Shown here: one piece after another, positions 41,394 through 51,062 of the stretch
Layout of the letters: each line of letters starts with the position of its first letter
Numbering within the stretch: the stretch's first letter is position 1
The notes under the pieces: generated by a model
Database searches by the model: none
What the model saw: the letters and a program-made list of their open reading frames with translations, nothing else
What the model was told of the DNA's origin: nothing
Source: Tateyamaria omphalii
GTDB lineage: Bacteria; Pseudomonadota; Alphaproteobacteria; Rhodobacterales; Rhodobacteraceae
Assembly: GCF_014651375.1 (NCBI RefSeq)
Contig: NZ_BMWT01000002.1
Location: forward strand, 377,477-441,476
Length of the DNA stretch: 64,000 nt
Reading direction: 5' to 3'
Made by a program: the position numbers and the translations under genes

Positions 41394-42749
41394 TTAACGA
41401 TATGCCAGCAACTGACCCTTGCGCGACACGACATAAAGGGTTTGGCCTGCCACCACGGGGGCTGTCGTTGCACCGCCGGGAATCTCTGTCCGACCTGTCA
41501 GTCCACCCGTCACCGGGTCAAAACTACGCAACGCTTCGTCCGAGGATGCAACAAGCAGCCGACCACCAGCCAAAACCGGGCCATGGTGGGCAAAGACTTC
41601 GGATTGACGCAAGGGGCGATCCTTGACGAAGTTCGGCAGGCGTGTGCCCCAGATACGGGCTCCGTCCTCGGCATTCAGCCGCACAAGCTCGTTCCGGTCG
41701 GAAATCAGGAAGACGCTCCCTCCCACCGGCAAAACAGTGTCAATCGCGCCTTCTGCACTGGTCCAGATCGGAGTGCCAGACCCGGCATTCACAGCAACGG
41801 TACGGCCAGATTGGTTGCCCGCATAAATCACGCCATCCTTGGCAATGGGGCGTCCCGTGACATCGTCGACCTTGGCCAGGGCCCGTCCCTGCCGTTCGCC
41901 CAGTACCGACGCGTCCCAGCGGCGCAGGCCACCTTGACGGAACACGGCCTGCATCTCACCTGAGCCAAAGGAGAACACGGCCAGACCATCCGTCACGATC
42001 GGCGCCGGTCCGCCCAAGACGTTTGTACGGGTTTCAGAGCTGCTGACTTGCCACGCGATACGACCACTGTCTTTTTCCAAAGCCCAGCCGGTGTCATCCC
42101 CGGCCATGACATAAACGAGGTTTTCGAACGCCGTCGGGCGTCCAACACCGATGGCTTCGAGTTCCTGTTCCCAGATCGTGCCACCAGTTTCGACATCAAG
42201 GGCCGTGAGCGTGCCCAGCCCGCTCGAGACAAACAAGACACTGCCATCGACGGCAAGACCACCTCCGGTTCCTTCGCCACTGTTTGCGCGATCTGTCAGG
42301 ATGTCCCGTTGCCACAGCACCTGGCCGGACGTGGAAACCGCCGTAACCGTCGTTTCAGCATCGAGTGTGAATACACGTCCGCCTGAGACGACGGGATCGG
42401 CAACGATGCGGTGTTTGCGGCTGTCGCCTTCGCCGATATCAACAGACCAGATCGGTGTCAGCGTTTGGCTTAATTGCGGGTGATCCGTGCGAAAAGCTGG
42501 TGTGCCAAAGCTTTGGGCCGCGTCTGTGTTCGCAACTTGTGGCGGCAAGGAGATATCCCGTGCCGCCTCGGTCAGCGCCTCGGCTTCTGATGTCTCTGCG
42601 GTCAGGACAGCAGAGACGGGCTCGCGTTTGCCAGGAAGGATGACCTCCCGTTCCGAACAGGCTGCCACGATGGTCAGTGCCACGGTAGCCAGCAGGATAC
42701 GTTTGCGGGTGTTCCAAACCATACCCAAATCCCCCATCGTCCGACCCAT
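41394..42749 (-). CDS. bamB: BamB-like outer-membrane assembly lipoprotein (PQQ-type beta-propeller)
   Basis: 451 residues; eight-bladed PQQ-like propeller that supports BamA in outer-membrane protein insertion. Lipobox IVAAC near residue 31 marks a lipoprotein; propeller blades with repeated GG.V...D..GT..W patterns run from about 90 to the end. Position between a yfgM-like gene and der is the same as in E. coli, which supports the assignment. The exact start is uncertain among nearby Met residues (MGRTMGDLGMVW). Confidence 0.9.
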   Translation of the reverse strand: MGRTMGDLGMVWNTRKRILLATVALTIVAACSEREVILPGKREPVSAVLTAETSEAEALTEAARDISLPPQVANTDAAQSFGTPAFRTDHPQLSQTLTPIWSVDIGEGDSRKHRIVADPVVSGGRVFTLDAETTVTAVSTSGQVLWQRDILTDRANSGEGTGGGLAVDGSVLFVSSGLGTLTALDVETGGTIWEQELEAIGVGRPTAFENLVYVMAGDDTGWALEKDSGRIAWQVSSSETRTNVLGGPAPIVTDGLAVFSFGSGEMQAVFRQGGLRRWDASVLGERQGRALAKVDDVTGRPIAKDGVIYAGNQSGRTVAVNAGSGTPIWTSAEGAIDTVLPVGGSVFLISDRNELVRLNAEDGARIWGTRLPNFVKDRPLRQSEVFAHHGPVLAGGRLLVASSDEALRSFDPVTGGLTGRTEIPGGATTAPVVAGQTLYVVSRKGQLLAYR

Positions 42750-42754
42750 CTTTG

Positions 42755-43426
42755 TTATTCTCCAGCGGTCTCTGTGGCTTCTGGCGCGCCGCCCAGCGCC
42801 ACCATTGCCTGTAGGGCACGACGTTGCAAGCCCGGGGTCGCTTCGGCGTCATCCATGATGGATTGGAACCGGGCAATGGCAGCATCCGGGTTGCCGGTTT
42901 CAATGTCGATCAAGGCAATCTGTTCCTCGGCCAGAAGGCGCATACGAACACCGGGAACGGCCAAGGCTTCGAATCCCTGGCGGCGCGTGTTGGCGTCTTG
43001 CGTTTCACTTTGCAGCATCAGCGATTTGAACGTGGCGATCTGCCGGTAAATCAGTGGAAGTTCCGGTGACTGCGCAATGGGTTGCAAGGTTTGAATTGCA
43101 TCCTCCGCACGCCCGGCCTGAGACTGCGCACCGGCCGTCATGAACGCCAGTACCGCTGCGCCCTCTGGCGTATCGGCAGTGACGCCGGTCAGTGCGTCGG
43201 CACGCGCATCATCCTCGTTCGATGCCAATGCGGCCAGCATCGCATCGCCCAAAGCCTGCGCCTTGGATTCTGCTTGGGCGCGGCGGTATTCGTTGAAACC
43301 TGCGGCACCCACGATGGCGATGATAACGATGGCCGCAATCCAGCCATAACGACGTACGTAACCATACAGTCGGTCGCGGCGCACTTCTTCTGTGACTTCG
43401 TCAATAAAACTGTCGGTATCGCTCAC
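42755..43426 (-). CDS. YfgM-like membrane-anchored TPR protein
   Basis: 223 residues: a short cytosolic N-terminus (SFIDEVTEEVRRDRL), one membrane helix (about 29-45), and a periplasmic helical TPR_21-type domain. The family includes E. coli YfgM, an ancillary subunit of SecYEG that works with periplasmic chaperones. It is the first gene of the unit with bamB (six bases apart) and der. Confidence 0.88.
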   Translation of the reverse strand: MSDTDSFIDEVTEEVRRDRLYGYVRRYGWIAAIVIIAIVGAAGFNEYRRAQAESKAQALGDAMLAALASNEDDARADALTGVTADTPEGAAVLAFMTAGAQSQAGRAEDAIQTLQPIAQSPELPLIYRQIATFKSLMLQSETQDANTRRQGFEALAVPGVRMRLLAEEQIALIDIETGNPDAAIARFQSIMDDAEATPGLQRRALQAMVALGGAPEATETAGE

Positions 43427-43674
43427 GCCCGCGCTCCCAAAAAATCGTGACGGATTGGCTCCGCCTCAGCGTTGTTTTCCGGGTCGTCTTACAGTGATGC
43501 CGCGCTCAAGCCAAGAGCGCGCAACCGCTGACTGTACTGCGTCAATTGGGCATCATTGCAGAGCCGTCTCAAAAAAAGTAATCTGAACTGGTTAGTTTAG
43601 ACGTAACAACCTCTATATAGCACCCGACCCTACGTAACATTGCGGGTCATTGGTCTACCAAGGAAGAACACAAG
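43427..43674. promoter_or_regulatory. Divergent promoter region yfgM-like / RND pump
   Basis: 248 bases between divergent genes. A TATATAG-type -10 is seen near 43613-43619, ahead of the pump operon. GGTTAGTTTAGACGTAACAACC just upstream (about 43590-43611) has weak dyad symmetry and could bind a TetR-like repressor; no regulator gene is adjacent. Confidence 0.35.
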
Positions 43675-44976
43675 ATGCGGATTGTTTCGATGATCTTGGC
43701 CATTCTAGTTGGCGCAGGATTGTACTTTTGGGTCATTGAACGCGAGGCGACGCTTGCCTTTTTAGCCGACCGGTCCGGCGAGGCAGAAGCAGACGTAGAG
43801 GACGTCGCTGAAGGCTTGGCCCCGGCCGAAACCGAGGATGCAGCCGAGGGCACTGACGCACTGATTAAGGTTGTCGTGCGCAAATCCATCGCACGCGAGA
43901 TCGACAATGCGGTCACCTTGCGGGGTCAGACCGAAGCCGCCCGCGAAGTCGAAGTACGGGCTGAGACGTCGTCCACTGTTGTCTCGCCCCCATTGCGCAA
44001 AGGCGCATTCGTCGAAGCAGGAGAGCTTCTGTGTCAGCTTGATCCGGGAACGCGCGCGTCGACCCTTGCCGAAGCGCGGGCGCGTCTGGCCGAAGCAATT
44101 GCCAGCAAAACCGAAGCCGAAAGCCGCGTGCCAGAGGCCGAATCGCGTGTGATCGAAGCGCAGGCGCGTATTGATGAGGCGATGGTTAATCAAAACGCCG
44201 CCCGCAGGCTGAGCGAAGGCGGTTTTGCCGCCGAAACGCGCGTGAAAAATGCCGAAGCGGCGCTGGCCGCTGCCGAAGCAAGCTTTGAAGGGGCCAAAGC
44301 GAGCGTCACCGCAGCCAAATCTGGGCTTCAGAGCGCCGATGCAGCCATTGAAAGCGCGACAGCTGCCATTGCAACGGCAGAAAAAGAACTGGAACGACTT
44401 GAAATCCGCGCACCTTTCTCCGGGCTCTTGGAGAGCGATACGGCAGAATTGGGCACGTTGCTGCAGCCTGGATCGCTGTGTGCGACGGTCATTCAACTTG
44501 ATCCCATCAAGCTTGTCGCCTTTGCACCTGAGACCGAAGTCGCGCGCGTCACTGTGGGCGCAGCTGCCGGTGCGCGCCTTGCAGCTGGCGGCAGGGAAGT
44601 CACCGGCAAGGTCAAGTTCCTCAGCCGCTCCGCGGACGAGACCACCCGCACCTTCAGGGTCGAGATCGAAGTTCCGAATGAGGATCTGAGCATCAGTGAC
44701 GGACAGACAGCGGAAATCGCGATCTCGGGCGCGGGAACGAACGCGCACTTGTTGCCACCATCTGCACTAACACTGAATGAGGTTGGCGTCTTGGGGCTGC
44801 GTACCGTTGATGACGCCGGCCTTGTAGCCTTCGATCCGGTTACCGTCGTGCGCGACACCGCACAGGGTATCTGGCTAACCGGCTTGGCCGACGAGGTTAA
44901 CGTGATCGTTGTTGGCCAGGAATTCGTCACGGCGGGCGTGACCGTCGCACCCACCTACCAGGAGCAGACCCAATGA
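43675..44976 (+). CDS. RND efflux periplasmic adaptor (membrane fusion protein)
   Basis: 433 residues. One N-terminal membrane anchor (RIVSMILAILVGAGLYFWVI) with no lipobox, then an acidic linker, the first lipoyl half (VTLRGQTEAAREVEVRAET), a long Ala/Glu/Lys-rich coiled-coil hairpin (about 130-240), the second lipoyl half (IRAPFSGLLESDTAELG) and beta-barrel domains. Links the inner-membrane RND pump to an outer-membrane channel. Its stop overlaps the permease ATG (ATGA). No TolC-like gene follows. Confidence 0.93.
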   Translation: MRIVSMILAILVGAGLYFWVIEREATLAFLADRSGEAEADVEDVAEGLAPAETEDAAEGTDALIKVVVRKSIAREIDNAVTLRGQTEAAREVEVRAETSSTVVSPPLRKGAFVEAGELLCQLDPGTRASTLAEARARLAEAIASKTEAESRVPEAESRVIEAQARIDEAMVNQNAARRLSEGGFAAETRVKNAEAALAAAEASFEGAKASVTAAKSGLQSADAAIESATAAIATAEKELERLEIRAPFSGLLESDTAELGTLLQPGSLCATVIQLDPIKLVAFAPETEVARVTVGAAAGARLAAGGREVTGKVKFLSRSADETTRTFRVEIEVPNEDLSISDGQTAEIAISGAGTNAHLLPPSALTLNEVGVLGLRTVDDAGLVAFDPVTVVRDTAQGIWLTGLADEVNVIVVGQEFVTAGVTVAPTYQEQTQ

Positions 44977-47900
44977 CCGGTATTGTCGACTGGGCCGCGT
45001 CACGTGCGCGGATGGTTGTTGCCTTCATTTTCCTGTCCATCCTTGCGGGTGGGCTGGCCTATGTGGTTCTTCCCAAAGAGGGTGAACCGGATATTGAGAT
45101 CCCGACTCTCGTGATTTCTCTACCCTTCCCAGGCATTTCCGCATCCGATTCCGAAAAGCTGCTGATTCAGCCGATGGAAACCGAGTTGGCCGACCTCGAT
45201 GGCCTCGACCGCATGTCATCCACAGCGGCAGAAGGCTATGCCAACATCGTGCTGGAATTCGAATTTGGCTGGGACAAGACCAAGGTTCTGGCTGACGTTC
45301 GCGATGCCATGGACAAGGCGGAAGCGGATTTCCCGGACGGTTTCGAGCAATACACTGTCGATGAATTCAACTTTTCGGAATTTCCGATCATTATCATCAA
45401 CCTGTCTGGGCCCGTACCCGAACGCACGATTGCAAGGGTAGCAAAGGATTTGCAGGACGACATCGAAGGGCTTGATGCCGTTCTCGAAGCGAACCTGGTG
45501 GGCAATCGTGACGAAATGGTCGAAGTCCTGATCGATCCGTTGCGCCTTGAGGCCTACAATGTGACCGCAGGCGAACTGATCAACGTTGTTCAGAACAACA
45601 ACCAACTCATCGCAGCCGGTGAAATTGAAACCGCGCAGGGTGCCTTTGCGGTCAAGATTCCGTCGTCATTTGACGAAGCGCGCGACATCTACGAGCTGCC
45701 GGTTAAGACAAACGGTGACCGCGTTGTGACACTGGGTGATCTGGCGCAGATCAACCTGACGTTCGAAGACCGTGAATCGACCGCACGTTTCAACGGGAGC
45801 GACACCGTGGCCCTGCAGGTGGTCAAGCGGAAGGGTTTCAACCTGATTGATACCGCAGCCGAGGTTAAGGCGCTGGTCGATGAAAAGGCTGCGCAATGGC
45901 CTGAGGGTTTGATCGCGGCGGTCGAGGTCGGCACGTCAAACGACATGAGCCGTGAGGTTGCGTCGATGGTCAGCCAGCTCGAAGGGTCCGTCCTGACTGC
46001 AATCGCGTTGGTGATGATCGTGTCCCTTGCCTTCCTGGGACCACGGGCGGCAACCCTTGTTGGTTTCGCCATTCCGACGTCTTTCCTGCTTTGCTTCGTG
46101 CTACTTGCGATCATGGGCATCTCGATCTCGAACATCGTGATGTTCGGCTTGATCCTGGCCGTAGGTATGCTGGTCGATGGGGCGATTGTCGTCGTCGAAT
46201 ACGCGGACAAACGTCAGCAGGCCGGTGTCGGTCCTATGCGATCCTATGTCGAGGCCGCAAAGCGGATGTTCTGGCCTGTTGTTTCTTCGACCGCGACAAC
46301 GCTTTGTGCATTCCTGCCCATGCTGTTCTGGCCCGGCGTACCGGGTGAGTTCATGGGCATGTTGCCCGTAACTTTGATCTTCGTTCTGTCGGCATCCTTG
46401 ATCGTCGCGCTTGTCTACCTCCCAGTGATGGGCGGTGTTCTGGGCCGTATCATTCAGACGCTTGGCAGTGCAAACACCGGCATTGCGGGTATGCCGATAC
46501 TGGCACATCTGTTCTTTTTCCTCGCGGCCATCGTGATGATTGCCGGGCTCATTGGTATTCCGCCCCTGCTTGGAAAAGCCAGCGCAGCCTTTGCCATGAT
46601 GGACCAACAGGAGATTTGGCGATCCGTGCTGCCTACATTCTTCGATGTCTTCATGTTTGGCTTGGGTATGCTGGTTCTGGCGGCGCTTGCCTTTGCCGGT
46701 GCGGTCATGGCGCTACTGTCCGTGACAGCTTTGCTTCTGCGCCTTGGCTGGGGTGTAAACTGGGGCGTTCGCAAGGTTTTTGGCACTCGGAATCGCAAAG
46801 TGCATGCTGGGTATCAACGATCAAAGTTTGGCTATTTCATCCAAGGTATTGTTGGAAACCCGGTGATGCCGCTTGCGATGATCGGACTTGTTTTCGTCTT
46901 TGTCGGCACAACGTTGATTTATTTCATCAACAACAACCGTGGCGTAGAATTCTTCGTCGAGACTGAACCCGAACAGGCCATTGTCTACGTTCTGGCCCGC
47001 GGGAACATGTCGCTTGATGAAAAAGATGCGCTTATGGCACAGGCTGAAGAGATCGTTTTGAGCCACCCTGGCATCAAAAGCGCTTTTGCTTTCGCAGGTG
47101 CGGGTGGCTTGAACGCCAACACCGGTGGTGCACAATCGCCACGTGACACGATTGGTCAGATTCAGTTGGAAACCATAGCATGGGAAGACCGGCCCGACGC
47201 AACGGAGCCCTGGTTCACAATTCCATTCACCGACTACACCGTCATGCGCGAGGTCAAGGCAGAGAACTTTGACGGCAACACCATTCTGGATGAACTGTCA
47301 GTGGAGTTGGCAGAAATCCCCGGCATTCGGACGGAAGTGTTTGCGTTGTCGCAAGGCCCTGCGTCGGCCAAACCAGTGCATTTGCGGATCAGAGGCGATG
47401 ACTGGGATGATCTGCTGCAAGCCGCAGCATCGGCGCGCGAACAGTTCAACACCCTGCCCGGTTTGACCCGGATCGAAGACACCCGCCCCCTGCCCGGCAT
47501 CGACTGGCAGATCGATGTGGATGTCGAAAAAGCGGGCCGTTACGGCGCAGACGTTGCAACGGTCGGTGCCATGGTGCAGCTGGTGACCCGTGGTCTGTTG
47601 CTGGACACGATGCGCGTCGACACATCGGATGAAGAAATTGAAATCCGCGTCCGCCTGCCAGAGGACAACCGCGTTCTGTCCACGTTGGACACGCTCAAAG
47701 TGCGCACGGCGGACGGTCTTGTTCCCTTGGCAAACTTCATCACTCGTACCCCTGTGGCCGAGTTGGCGCAGATCAGCCGGGTGGATCAAAAGCGCTACTT
47801 CGATGTGAAGGCGGACGTGCTCGATGGTCTGCAAAAGATTGTTCGGACCGTAGATCAGGATGGTGAACAGGTCGAACAGATCGTTGCAACCGTTCGGCCA

Positions 47901-48863
47901 TCCAGTGATGCTTATCTGACCGCAAACGGGTTGAGCTACGGGATCTTCGCCGCGACACCGGAGAGTCGATCGCTGGATATGCAGGCCGGGCTAAACTCGG
48001 GTGATCTTCGCCTGATACCAGTCAACCCGAACGAGCGTATCGCAGAACTGACCAAGTGGATCGAAACGTCACCTTTCCCTGTCGGTATCGACAGTGAATG
48101 GACCGGCGACCAGGAAGATCAAGAAGAATCGGGGGCCTTCCTGATGCAGGCCTTTGCGGGTGCGCTGTTCCTGATGTTCATCATCCTGCTGGCGCAATTC
48201 AACTCGATCTACAACGCGTTGCTTGTTCTCGGTGCGGTGGTTCTATCCACTGCAGGCGTTCTGATTGGAATGCTGGTGATGGATCAGCCATTCTCGATCA
48301 TTATGACCGGCACCGGCATCGTCGCGCTTGCGGGCATCGTGGTGAACAACAATATCGTTCTGATCGACACCTATCAGGAGTACGAGAAGTATATGCCTCG
48401 GATCGAGGCAATCATCCGCACGGCACAGGATCGAATCCGGCCAGTGCTGCTGACAACCGTCACCACGATGGCAGGTCTTGCGCCGATGATGTTCGGTCTG
48501 TCTCTCGACTTTGGCAGTGGCGGCTACACCATCGATAGCCCCACAGCGTTGTGGTGGAAACAGTTGGCTACGGCAGTTGTATTCGGACTCGGCATTGCAA
48601 CGGTACTGACGCTGATCGTCACCCCGTCGCTGCTGGCTGTAAGGGTTTGGATCGTCACATATGTGCATTGGATCAGCCAGTTGTTGGCCAAACTGTCCAT
48701 GGGTCGCGCCAGCCGGGCCGCACGCGACTGGGCGCTGACACGCGATACACGTGAGGTCGGCAATCAGGAGTTGGTCTGGGACTTCGGTGATGAGCCAAGT
48801 CACGCCGAAGCGGCTCTGTCACGATCGTCCTATGACGCGACCTCGCTGAAAGCAGCCGAGTAA
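44973..48863 (+). CDS. RND-family multidrug efflux permease, unusually long
   Basis: 1296 residues against about 1040 for AcrB-type pumps. Twelve core helices and two large periplasmic loops are recognisable. The relay Asp is probably the one in GLILAVGMLVDGAIVVVEY. The excess includes a stretch at about 495-610 between helices 6 and 7 with two or three added hydrophobic segments (LFFFLAAIVMIAGLIGIPPL; FMFGLGMLVLAALAFAGAVM). The C-terminal 50 residues are hydrophilic. The ATG overlaps the adaptor stop by four bases. The substrate cannot be inferred; the relatively low sequence complexity of the insert argues against a frameshift, since the frame is intact. Confidence 0.92.
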   Translation: MTGIVDWAASRARMVVAFIFLSILAGGLAYVVLPKEGEPDIEIPTLVISLPFPGISASDSEKLLIQPMETELADLDGLDRMSSTAAEGYANIVLEFEFGWDKTKVLADVRDAMDKAEADFPDGFEQYTVDEFNFSEFPIIIINLSGPVPERTIARVAKDLQDDIEGLDAVLEANLVGNRDEMVEVLIDPLRLEAYNVTAGELINVVQNNNQLIAAGEIETAQGAFAVKIPSSFDEARDIYELPVKTNGDRVVTLGDLAQINLTFEDRESTARFNGSDTVALQVVKRKGFNLIDTAAEVKALVDEKAAQWPEGLIAAVEVGTSNDMSREVASMVSQLEGSVLTAIALVMIVSLAFLGPRAATLVGFAIPTSFLLCFVLLAIMGISISNIVMFGLILAVGMLVDGAIVVVEYADKRQQAGVGPMRSYVEAAKRMFWPVVSSTATTLCAFLPMLFWPGVPGEFMGMLPVTLIFVLSASLIVALVYLPVMGGVLGRIIQTLGSANTGIAGMPILAHLFFFLAAIVMIAGLIGIPPLLGKASAAFAMMDQQEIWRSVLPTFFDVFMFGLGMLVLAALAFAGAVMALLSVTALLLRLGWGVNWGVRKVFGTRNRKVHAGYQRSKFGYFIQGIVGNPVMPLAMIGLVFVFVGTTLIYFINNNRGVEFFVETEPEQAIVYVLARGNMSLDEKDALMAQAEEIVLSHPGIKSAFAFAGAGGLNANTGGAQSPRDTIGQIQLETIAWEDRPDATEPWFTIPFTDYTVMREVKAENFDGNTILDELSVELAEIPGIRTEVFALSQGPASAKPVHLRIRGDDWDDLLQAAASAREQFNTLPGLTRIEDTRPLPGIDWQIDVDVEKAGRYGADVATVGAMVQLVTRGLLLDTMRVDTSDEEIEIRVRLPEDNRVLSTLDTLKVRTADGLVPLANFITRTPVAELAQISRVDQKRYFDVKADVLDGLQKIVRTVDQDGEQVEQIVATVRPSSDAYLTANGLSYGIFAATPESRSLDMQAGLNSGDLRLIPVNPNERIAELTKWIETSPFPVGIDSEWTGDQEDQEESGAFLMQAFAGALFLMFIILLAQFNSIYNALLVLGAVVLSTAGVLIGMLVMDQPFSIIMTGTGIVALAGIVVNNNIVLIDTYQEYEKYMPRIEAIIRTAQDRIRPVLLTTVTTMAGLAPMMFGLSLDFGSGGYTIDSPTALWWKQLATAVVFGLGIATVLTLIVTPSLLAVRVWIVTYVHWISQLLAKLSMGRASRAARDWALTRDTREVGNQELVWDFGDEPSHAEAALSRSSYDATSLKAAE

Positions 48864-48876
48864 GGTCAAAAAGCAA

Positions 48877-48908
48877 TGTCAGTGGCGTGCATTGGAATGC
48901 CACTGACA
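48877..48908 (+). terminator. Hairpin after the RND operon
   Basis: TGTCAGTGGC and GCCACTGACA are perfect 10-base arms; an inner GCATT/AATGC can extend the structure. It starts 14 bases after the permease stop. No T-run follows, so it may be a processing or Rho-assisted site rather than an intrinsic terminator. Confidence 0.55.
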
Positions 48909-49122
48909 GCCCGGGTCGCTTCGAGACTATGGATCACACCACGCACATTGCGCATACGTGCTGTCGGGTTCTCTCTGCTTTATAGCAACACCAACGCCAT
49001 TGCCTTGACCAACCTGAGCGCTCGATCACTTGATCGTAGACACCCAAGTGGAATGATCGTTGCGATGGGAGCATGACACGAAAGTATCGCCGCCACGCCG
49101 TTGCGCTGTCACAGTGCGCCGA

Positions 49123-50982
49123 TCAGGCGGGGGCCTCATCCGCCTGCTGACGGTGCCACAATTGGGCATATCGACCGTCATTCGCCAGCAACTCGTCATG
49201 AGTGCCCGTTTCGACGATCTCGCCCTGTTCCAGCACGATGATCTGATCCGCCTCGGCGATGGTGCTCAGCCGGTGGGCAATGGTCAGCACCGTGCGCCCC
49301 TGCCCCGCCGCATGTAGCGCGTCCTTGATCTCCTGTTCGGTCTCGGTATCCAAGGCGCTGGTCGCTTCGTCCAGCAACAGGATGGGTGGGTTCTTGAGTA
49401 AGGTACGCGCAATGCCCACACGCTGCTTTTCTCCGCCTGACAGCTTGAGACCCCGTTCACCTACGGCGGTGTCATAACCTTCGGGCAATGCCTGAATGAA
49501 GTCATGGATTTGAGCCGATTTGGCAGCGGCCTCAATCTCGGCTTGAGTGGCATTGTCACGCCCATAGGCGATGTTGTACCGGATCGTGTCGTTGAACAGT
49601 ACAGTGTCCTGCGGGACGACACCAATGGCCGCGTGCAGGCTGTCCTGTGTGACGTCCCGTACGTCCTGTCCGTCGATCCGAAGCGCGCCCGCCCCCACAT
49701 CATAGAAACGGAACAAGAGCCGACCGATGGTCGATTTGCCTGACCCGGTCGAGCCCACGATTGCCACTTGCTGCCCCGGCTCCGCCGCAACGGACACACC
49801 TTTCAAAATGGGTCGCGCCGGATCGTAACCGAAATGCACGTCATCCAACTCGATCCGCCCACCCGTCACACTCAGAGCCTTGGCGTTTGGCGCATCCACG
49901 ACCTCGGCCGGTTGCTCCAGCAGATCGAACATCTCACCCATATCCACCAACGCCTGCCTGATCTCGCGGTAGACGGTCCCAAGGAAGTTGAGCGGCATGG
50001 TGATCTGGATCATGTAGGCGTTGACCATGACAAAATCGCCTACGGTGAGTGTCCCGTTCTGTACGCCAATAGCTGCCATCACCATCACACCGACAAGGCC
50101 GGATGTAATGATGACCGACTGACCGAAATTGAGAAACGCGAGCGAGTAGCTGGTCTTTAGCGCGGCAGCTTCGTACCCCTCCATCGCTTTGTCATAACGG
50201 CCTGCTTCACGTGCTTCGGCACCGAAATACTTCACCGTTTCAAAGTTGAGCAGACTGTCGATGGCTTTCTGGTTCGCATCCGTGTCCTGCTCGTTCATTA
50301 CGCGCCGCAGTTTCACGCGCCATTCGGTCACGGCAAAAGTGAACCAGACATACAGGCCAATGGTCACAGCCACGACAACCAGATACCAAATGTCGAACAG
50401 GATCGTCAGCACAACCCCGATCAGAAGCAGTTCAAGGATCAGCGGCCCAATCGAGAACAACAGGAAGCGCAAAAGGAATTCGACTCCTTTGACACCGCGC
50501 TCGATGATGCGGCTGAGCCCCCCCGTCTTACGTGTGATGTGGTAGCGCATCGACAGGCGGTGAATGTGTTGAAAAGTCTCAAGCGCCAGCATCCGCAGCG
50601 CCCGTTGCGCCACGCGTGCAAAAATGGCATCGCGCAATTGTTGAAAGCCCACATTCATCAGACGCGCCACGCCATAGGCTACCGTCAGGCCAATCGCCCC
50701 AAGGGCGAGATCGGAAACGCCTTCGCCACCCAATACATTCACTGCATCGCGATAAAGGATAGGCGTGTAAACCGACACCAACTTGGACAGAACCAGCGCC
50801 ATCATGGCCAGCACGACCCGCTGCTTCACCCAAGGTTTGTCAGCGGGCCATAGGTAAGGCGCAACCTTGCGGATGGTGCGCATCCCCGAGCTGCGCTCAG
50901 CCTGGCTCACATCCTGGTTCGGATCATTGGACGGCGTTGTCGGATCGGCGGGTGCTGCCGAAGCCGAAGTGTCTGCGGGCAT
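49123..50982 (-). CDS. Atm1-type ABC exporter (half-transporter)
   Basis: 619 residues: six-helix membrane domain (about 50-340) and C-terminal ATPase domain. Walker A GSTGSGKST, signature LSGGEKQRVGIART, Walker B ILLLDEAT, and IAHRLSTI are present. The membrane part has the Atm1/HMT branch features (FETVKYFGAE, NFGQSVIITSGL). Homologues export glutathione-linked metals or sulfur compounds; in alphaproteobacteria this protects against metal stress. The N-terminal 35 residues are Pro/Ser/Asp-rich and disordered. Monocistronic. Confidence 0.93.
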   Translation of the reverse strand: MPADTSASAAPADPTTPSNDPNQDVSQAERSSGMRTIRKVAPYLWPADKPWVKQRVVLAMMALVLSKLVSVYTPILYRDAVNVLGGEGVSDLALGAIGLTVAYGVARLMNVGFQQLRDAIFARVAQRALRMLALETFQHIHRLSMRYHITRKTGGLSRIIERGVKGVEFLLRFLLFSIGPLILELLLIGVVLTILFDIWYLVVVAVTIGLYVWFTFAVTEWRVKLRRVMNEQDTDANQKAIDSLLNFETVKYFGAEAREAGRYDKAMEGYEAAALKTSYSLAFLNFGQSVIITSGLVGVMVMAAIGVQNGTLTVGDFVMVNAYMIQITMPLNFLGTVYREIRQALVDMGEMFDLLEQPAEVVDAPNAKALSVTGGRIELDDVHFGYDPARPILKGVSVAAEPGQQVAIVGSTGSGKSTIGRLLFRFYDVGAGALRIDGQDVRDVTQDSLHAAIGVVPQDTVLFNDTIRYNIAYGRDNATQAEIEAAAKSAQIHDFIQALPEGYDTAVGERGLKLSGGEKQRVGIARTLLKNPPILLLDEATSALDTETEQEIKDALHAAGQGRTVLTIAHRLSTIAEADQIIVLEQGEIVETGTHDELLANDGRYAQLWHRQQADEAPA

Positions 50983-51062
50983 AGAAAAGCATTCCTGAGG
51001 TTCAGGTCTGACTATTTAGGACACTGATGCCCGACTTGCCAGCATCAGAGCACGTGTAGCAG

